NCBI RefSeq assembly: GCF_029227915.1
Contig: NC_079883.1
Location: 23,188,001-23,252,000, forward strand
Direction of reading: 5' to 3'
DNA from: Hydractinia symbiolongicarpus
Taxonomy: Eukaryota; Cnidaria; Hydrozoa; Anthoathecata; Hydractiniidae
Length of the DNA stretch: 64,000 bases
This document shows positions 58,205-64,000 of this stretch, one piece after another (the stretch's first letter is position 1; each line of letters starts with the position of its first letter). Below the pieces are notes generated by a model. It was not told where the DNA came from. It saw only the letters and a list, made by a program, of their open reading frames with translations, and made no database searches. Both the position numbers and the translations under genes were made by a program.

Positions 58205-58860
58205 TTTAAAGGGAACCCGAGATATAAAATAATGTTGGACTTAATTATAGAGCTTTAGAAGTTAGCTAACTAGTCTTTTTAAATTTTTTACAAAAAGCTC
58301 TTTTCGTTCTAAGATATTCACATTTAAGAATTTCAGATATAATTATGCTGCATGAATTATGATGTCATATTTACTCGTCCCAGGCCTCTTAATTTTTTGC
58401 TGACGAACTCAAAACTTGGGATTTGCATGTCGGTTTGCAATAAAATTTTGTGAGTAAACATATAGGGCCTATACAAGCTTACCCACAAAATTTGATTGTA
58501 AACCAAGTTGCAGATCCTAAGTTATTGAAAAAAAATAAGAGGCCTGTGACAAGCAAGCAAGTGTCCTTTTGGCAAAAAAATTGTTAATTAATTAACCTGT
58601 ATAATATCTATGCATTGATAAAGTTTGAATGCACACCCCTTGCCAGGTCTAAATTTACTGATAAAAGGAAATGTCCAAATTTGCTATTACTGAAATATGA
58701 CATCATAATTTGTGCAGCATAATTAAATCTGAAATTCTTTTAATATGAAAATCTTGAGAACGATAAGAGCTTTTTAAAAAATTTAAAAAGACTTGTTAGC
58801 TAACTTTTGAGGCTCTATAATATAAGTCCAACATCATTTTGTACCTCGGGTTTCCTTTAA
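58205..58860. mobile_element. Long foldback element (168-bp terminal arms)
   Basis: Arms 58205-58372 and 58693-58860 are inverted copies, starting TTTAAAGGGAACCCGAGA and (reversed) TTAAAGGAAACCCGAGGT. Shared internal blocks are AGTTAGCTAAC, AAAAGCTCTT, GAATTTCAGAT and ATTATGATGTCATATTT. Pairing continues inwards with CAGGCCTCTTA / TAAGAGGCCTG. It has no coding capacity and is inserted in the ATACGAATTT-rich region. Confidence 0.88.
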
Positions 58861-59583
58861 TTTAAAACTCATAGGAATTTTACAATTTTAGAAAACTTTC
58901 ATACAAATTTAATTACTGTATGACAAAAGAAAATTTGTATAGCATATACAAATTTTGCTAATATGAATTGCTACGAATTTCGTAGATGACCCCTAAGTGA
59001 GGGAGATGACACACTTTGTGGGCCGTTCAATGTTAATTACATACCTCAAGACTCCCTGTCTAACCCATGACCCTTCTGAAAACAGTAGACAGGGTATATC
59101 CCTCCTGTATGCCCATTAATCTATCTTTGTCTTAGAATTTGACACTACAGTAGCTGTGATGCCAGTAAATTTTGGTGGATAAAGTCGAAAAACGAAATAA
59201 TAACATGATTCTTTTTTTGAGAATTAAATTCTGTGATTTTACTCATTTTGGGCTCCTCACAAAATACTCTTTTTAGGCTTCTCACAAAATTCTGTAATTG
59301 TCACTGTCACCATTCACGAATATATATGTTTTTGTGAATTTTTGTCAATTTCCTGATTTGCAAGTTTTATTTTTTTTATGTTGTTTTTAACAAAATTTAT
59401 GGATAATGGTAAATTGTGTTTTACTCTGCCCAACCTTGGTTAATATAATATCTTAATAACTCAAATCTTTTCTTTCACTGACTTCATGCCAGTTGTTGAG
59501 ATTCATCATTCTTTGACCCAGGTCCTGAGAATCCTTACATGAATTAAAGTGATGGCAATTCTTTGGATACATATGATTGGGAT

Positions 59584-60885
59584 AAAGATTTAGTCTTGGT
59601 CATGAATATTTGCACCCGCGTGCGGTAGTACGTACGCCTACACTAATACAGGCATGAGATCAGTATCGCACGCCTAGCTTATGCTTTTGGCGTGCAATTA
59701 TTATATTCAGGAGAGCGGCAGTGCGAAGTTTTTGAAGCATAGTAGTTGGTAAAAAAATTGCCGACGTAATTTTGTTTTGAAATTTAAATGAATGGTGTTA
59801 TTATGAAGAGCGTAAGATATAGAGAACAATAAAGTTGGCCCCTTTCCTTCATGCTGACACTCTTATGCTGATCTGGTGCATTACAATGAAACTCGAACGA
59901 AAGACAGAAGACTATTTGGAACCATGCCACAAGTCAGTCCGACCTTCATCGTCACAGAAAATACTGCGAGAAAAGTGCACACCCATGCAAGTTAAATATA
60001 ACCAGAACATGGGATAGGTTAGGTGTCCTGTACCTTAATACAGCTTTCGGAGGAATGTTCTCGTAATGTAATGATACCAAAGAAGAAACATGTTCAATAA
60101 AGTTTTAAAAATTTTTTTAAAAGGGGAAAGTGAAATTTAGTAATAATAATCGAAAAAGTTGTATATCGCATTAAAATGAAGTCCAGAAGTTCTGTCTCCC
60201 ACACGACACAGCAGGCAATAAGTCAGCCCTGCCCTCAGTTATGTGAGAAGAGATGTTCTGCGAAGACTCTAACAATTGAGTCTCCTGTACAGTTTTGCTT
60301 TGCATTGAACTATGCCTGTGACAAGCATTTTCGAAGCATGTCACAGGCAACTTCTGTGATATTCAACTTATGATGCCCTGACCTTCAGTTCGTAAATAGC
60401 ATGTGTACAACTTACTTCCTAATAAGTTTATCTTAAACATAGAGAGCTAGTTTGGACAGAACTATTAACTTAAGAAGTACACCATCGGGAAGGTAGGTCA
60501 ACAGGATTTGTACTTCTTTTCCATTTGTCATCGTCTTAAAGAGAGCAATACAAGGTTAATAACGAAATTTTTTGCCAGCTGAAAAACAAAAAAATATTGT
60601 AGAAAACAGACGCAAACATTTGAAATGTATATCTCACATCAGCAATTTTAATGAAAGTGGGTATTTAATAGAAATACATTTTAGAGATGCATTTTAACAC
60701 GGAAGAACAATTATGTATTGGGTAAAGGATGGGTAAGGGATTACTTTAAATAAGCTCAGTTCTGCTTGGCGTGTGTACGAAGTAGAAAAAGGCGTGTGAT
60801 AAAGAGCACGCCTGAATTTCACATGGCGTGTGCAGACGCGTGCGCGTGCGATCGCACACCATTCATGACCAAGACTGAAGATTTT
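59584..60885. mobile_element. Inverted-repeat-bounded segment, 1.3 kb
   Basis: TAGTCTTGGTCATGAAT (59591-59607) is complementary to ATTCATGACCAAGACT (60861-60876). The following CpG-rich GCACCCGCGTGCGGT and the preceding GCGTGCGCGTGCGATCGCAC are also opposed. Inside are short frames with no recognisable product. It is probably a non-autonomous DNA element; the ends and target duplication are not resolved. Confidence 0.5.
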
Positions 60886-61248
60886 AGTTTTGATATGAAA
60901 TGCTACTGTGCTACAATAAAAACATACATAATATTTTTTTTCCAAACCCTAGTTATAAGACATTTGCACATATTTACTCAAACTATTCATTTGGAAATTA
61001 AATTCTAGCATTATATAAAAAGTTCAAGTTATTGATTTGTGAAATTGAATTCTTGTGAAAGATTTATTCCATTTAAGGTATATTACTGTCATGTCTTTCA
61101 TAAACTATAATCACAATCCTAAAAGCTGACGTTTTATTTACGCCTTTAAATTTAAACTTAGCTAATTCTACAGCCAAATCGAAAACTTTTTTATCTTTAA
61201 TATTTATAAAATTATTACTTTCATTATAGACATGTTTTAGATACAAAT

Positions 61249-64000
61249 ATGATGGACAGCACTGAAGAACAAAATGTTGTTTGGTCAACACTACAAACTA
61301 TCATAACCAACGTTGTAAATAATTTAGATAGCAACACAGCTCCAAGTAAACTTTGCACAGTAGAGAATAAAACTCAAACCAATAAGTGCTATTATGATAG
61401 AAATGAAAATTTTGTTTTACAAGAGAATAACACAAGTAATCATAAAAAGACACAAAAATTAGAGCAAGAAAATAAAACTAACGTTAAGAATGATGTGGCT
61501 TCCCATCCTAAACTTAAAACAGAAGTTCTTGTATCTAAACTGGACAGTCAGAAAATATCACAAAGCGTAAGTAGATATACGATGACAGAAGCAAAGCATT
61601 TGGAAATTGCAGAGGCAGCACAGAAAACAAATAAAAATCACACAAAGAGTTGTGTTATTGCAGTAGAAGAGATATGTGAAGCAATTGCTCCTGAACTGAA
61701 AACAATTCAGTTAATTTCAAGGAAAAAAATACACCAGGACACTATTTCTGAGGAAAATAGATGTTTTTCTAGTGATATGAACAATTGCAAAGACAGTATG
61801 GAAAAACATTTTGACATTGATGATGACGATGATGAGAATACATTATATATTGCTGACCCTGATGACAACGAGTCTCATGTGCACAATAATAAAACATTGC
61901 AGGAAAGTATTTTAAAGCCAAAATTTGAATCACTGCAAAATTCACAACCAACACTTCAAACAGATGATACACTAAACACCAAGACTTTAGCATCAACTAG
62001 TTACTCTTATGACATACTCAGAAGTACTGAAAAGTCTATCACTACGCCCCCTTTAACTTCAACAACTACAAATCCATCCACATCTGGAATAGACCCCTCT
62101 ATTTTAAGGGCTGAAATGATGAAATTACTTCCTGATTTACTAAAAGAAATGCAAAGCCAACAAGCAGGTATCCTAACAGAATACGATTTTTCGGTTTGTA
62201 TTTATAAAGTAAATTTATTATCTTGAATTTTGTTTTATGCTTTTTTTTTATTCTCAGTGGTAAACAGTCATGCAGAAAAAACTAACACACACCAAAAGAC
62301 CATACAAGCGATACCTGCAACACAACCTGCAACACAACCTGCAAATACTAAACAAAAAGGAACTATTGGAAATGAAGATAATGCAGACACCTTTAACACT
62401 TCACAGAAAACAAATAACCAAATTTTCTCATTGGTTGAGAAGTATAAGGAAATAACAACAACCTTTGTCAAAGGTTCTCAGCTATTGCCAAAGCCGGTTG
62501 TGTCTTCTTGTACCATTCCGACAGATAAAAACTTAGTGGCACCATCACATTTTATGATAACACCTAAAGAATCTGTGGTAGGTACACCAAAAACTGAAGT
62601 ACTGGCAGAGGTGTGATTACATTAAAAATGCCTTTTTTTTAAAACATTGATTAAGGTCTCAGAAGTTTTTTTATCCTCTGTTGCAGTTTTAGTTCCAGAA
62701 GTTAGAGTTATTAAATAAATTAACTTTTCATCTCTAAAAAAGGTGTTAAAAAAATTGGTAAAGGGGAACTCCAGTGAAAAAACATAATGTATAAAAATCG
62801 TTATTTTAATAATAAATTTTAATAATATTTCGAATTTTCCAGGTCTTGGAGTGAATTGTTCCATAATGCGGACATTGTGAAAAGTGCAGCTACCGCATAT
62901 TTGATGTTGGTTATTCAGCCTGCACCCCTGCCTAAGTAAATTTTTTTGTGGCCTGCCAAAATGCAGAGCACTAGTCAAGTGATGCTATTTGCCAATTTTG
63001 AGATAGAACTAAAAAAAGTACACACATTCTCAATTTTATATCCAAGTGGATGTATAGCTACTAGCCAAAATTAAAAAGCGATGTCATTGTTTACATTAGG
63101 GTTCACTGTGGTACACTTTTAATATAGCGCTCGTGCCCCATTTATATCCATCTACTGACCATGAACCAGTTTGTGCATCAGTCGGAGGGTAGGAATAGTC
63201 AACCGTTGGAATGGAATCCCAAAGGACGTTAAAGTTCCTGTTACTTTACTTTATAAAAATTTCAATGTGAAAAACAAATAAAGTTTAAATGTTTTTGGGT
63301 TTTTATGCTTATCTCAGTTATATGAAAGAGAAAACTTGCTCTCGTTGGAGTTCCCCTTTAATTACAATGTTTGGGTATCAAAAGTTGATAGAAAAACTTA
63401 AGTAATATTGTTTGCAACCAAACCATTGATAACCAGAACTATCTTAAGGTTTTTTAATTTATTTACTTTATTTTAATTAGTCTTTTAACAACACTTTTTC
63501 CCTCTTTTGGGCTATGTTTACATGAGGTTTATTATCACATCTGTGTTGTGGTTATAGGTAGGGTCAAATAGGTAGTGCCAAGTATCCATTTATCATTTGT
63601 CTTTTACTGAATTCAAAACATTGGAAAGATTCATCCTTTGCTTTCTCGTATAATGATGAACTCCTTGACTTTGTAAATAATAAATAACGTAACTTTACAA
63701 GTGTAGTGTATAAGAATATAACAAAGAAGTCAGTGATATATATATATATATATATAGTATATATGAGAGTAATCCAACGAAACTTAATTAAAGTTTAGGT
63801 GGCTCAGTAATGAAAAAGTTTGGGGTTATTACAAACTCACTTTGGTGTATGTTTAATAATAATTTTGTTTTAGAACCTTCAAGAAACTTCAAAAGACGCT
63901 TCCAATGCTCCATCTTGTTCAGTGTCCAACACACATGCTTCCAACACAGTTACTCTTGGAGCATCTAAGGGTACTAATTCTGTACAAAAAACAAAAGTTA
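61249..64000 (+). CDS. Hypothetical polar, low-complexity protein (5' part; runs off the window)
   Basis: I do not recognise the family. Proposed exons: 61249-62167, 62258-62610 and 63874-64000 onward, all in phase. The product is rich in Asn, Thr, Lys, Gln and Glu. It has a DIDDDDDEN acidic patch (about residue 191), a serine/threonine-rich stretch, a short predicted helix (RAEMMKLLPDLLKEMQSQQ, about residues 284-302) before the first splice, and a PATQPATQPA repeat in exon 2. The sequence is almost free of aromatic and Cys-rich motifs, suggesting an intrinsically disordered nuclear or cytoskeletal protein. The donor after 62610 (GTGTGA) is weak; read through, the protein would stop three codons later. 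Upstream exons are possible because an acceptor-like CATTATAG lies at 61222-61229. Confidence 0.6.
62757..63362. mobile_element. MITE with TAAAGGGGAACTCCA ends
   Basis: TAAAGGGGAACTCCA at 62759 and its inverted copy TGGAGTTCCCCTTTA at 63345 bound about 600 bp of non-coding sequence in the second intron of the unrecognised gene. The first bases resemble the TTAAAGGGAACCC end of the foldback element at 58205. Confidence 0.7.
63737..63758. repeat. AT dinucleotide microsatellite
   Basis: About eleven uninterrupted AT units in the intron before exon 63874. Confidence 0.95.

Larger units (their letters stand above)
57240..58990. repeat. Degenerate ATACGAATTT-rich region with a nested insertion
   Basis: Scattered variants of CTCATACGAATTT, TTTTTTAAAA and AATTCGTATA fill 57255-57400 and 57950-58200, resuming at 58860-58985. 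The interruption 58205-58860 is a separate foldback element. Units are too diverged for a fixed period. Confidence 0.65.

Overview
The window is eukaryotic nuclear DNA from an AT-rich, intron-rich metazoan genome. Coding is split into many short exons with GT..AG borders, and most other open frames are spurious. Protein content (NEK9-type RCC1/coiled-coil protein, B0AT-like SLC6 transporter, AAAP amino acid transporter, TBC Rab-GAP), together with a Penelope-like element, tRNA-derived SINE copies and many short foldback elements, fits an early-branching animal. I infer a cnidarian, perhaps a medusozoan, but no single gene proves it.

Layout. 1-14197 (+): the 3' part of a NEK9-like gene (RCC1 repeats, linker, C-terminal coiled coil) in 21 or 22 exons; the kinase half lies off the left edge. 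14198-16637: no gene seen. 16638-23131 (+): a complete nine-exon SLC6 transporter of 629 residues, closest to the SLC6A18/19/20 (B0AT) branch. 23132-30507: intergenic, with a broken Penelope-like retroelement on the minus strand (28700-26640) that ends in a hammerhead-ribozyme-like core. 30508-32758 (+): a complete two-exon AAAP-family amino acid transporter of 447 residues. 32759-42928: repeat-rich, with a LINE 3' end, a 1.3 kb inverted-repeat-bounded segment holding an acidic small ORF, a GC-rich MITE, a tRNA-like sequence with odd features, and a satellite of 109-110 bp units (about 28 copies). 52512-42929 (-): a complete eleven-exon TBC-domain Rab-GAP of 1333 residues whose TBC domain is interrupted by about 800 low-complexity residues carried on one 2.5 kb exon. 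52513-61248: no convincing gene; a dense zone of foldback and inverted-repeat elements, some nested. 61249-64000 (+): the start of an unrecognised, polar, N/T/K-rich protein gene that runs off the right edge.

The genes do not form an operon or pathway. Two neighbours are both plasma- or vesicle-membrane amino acid transporters of different superfamilies; that may be chance. All exon borders below were derived by hand from reading-frame continuity: each internal exon keeps phase and is bounded by AG/GT, and the three complete genes give lengths divisible by three.
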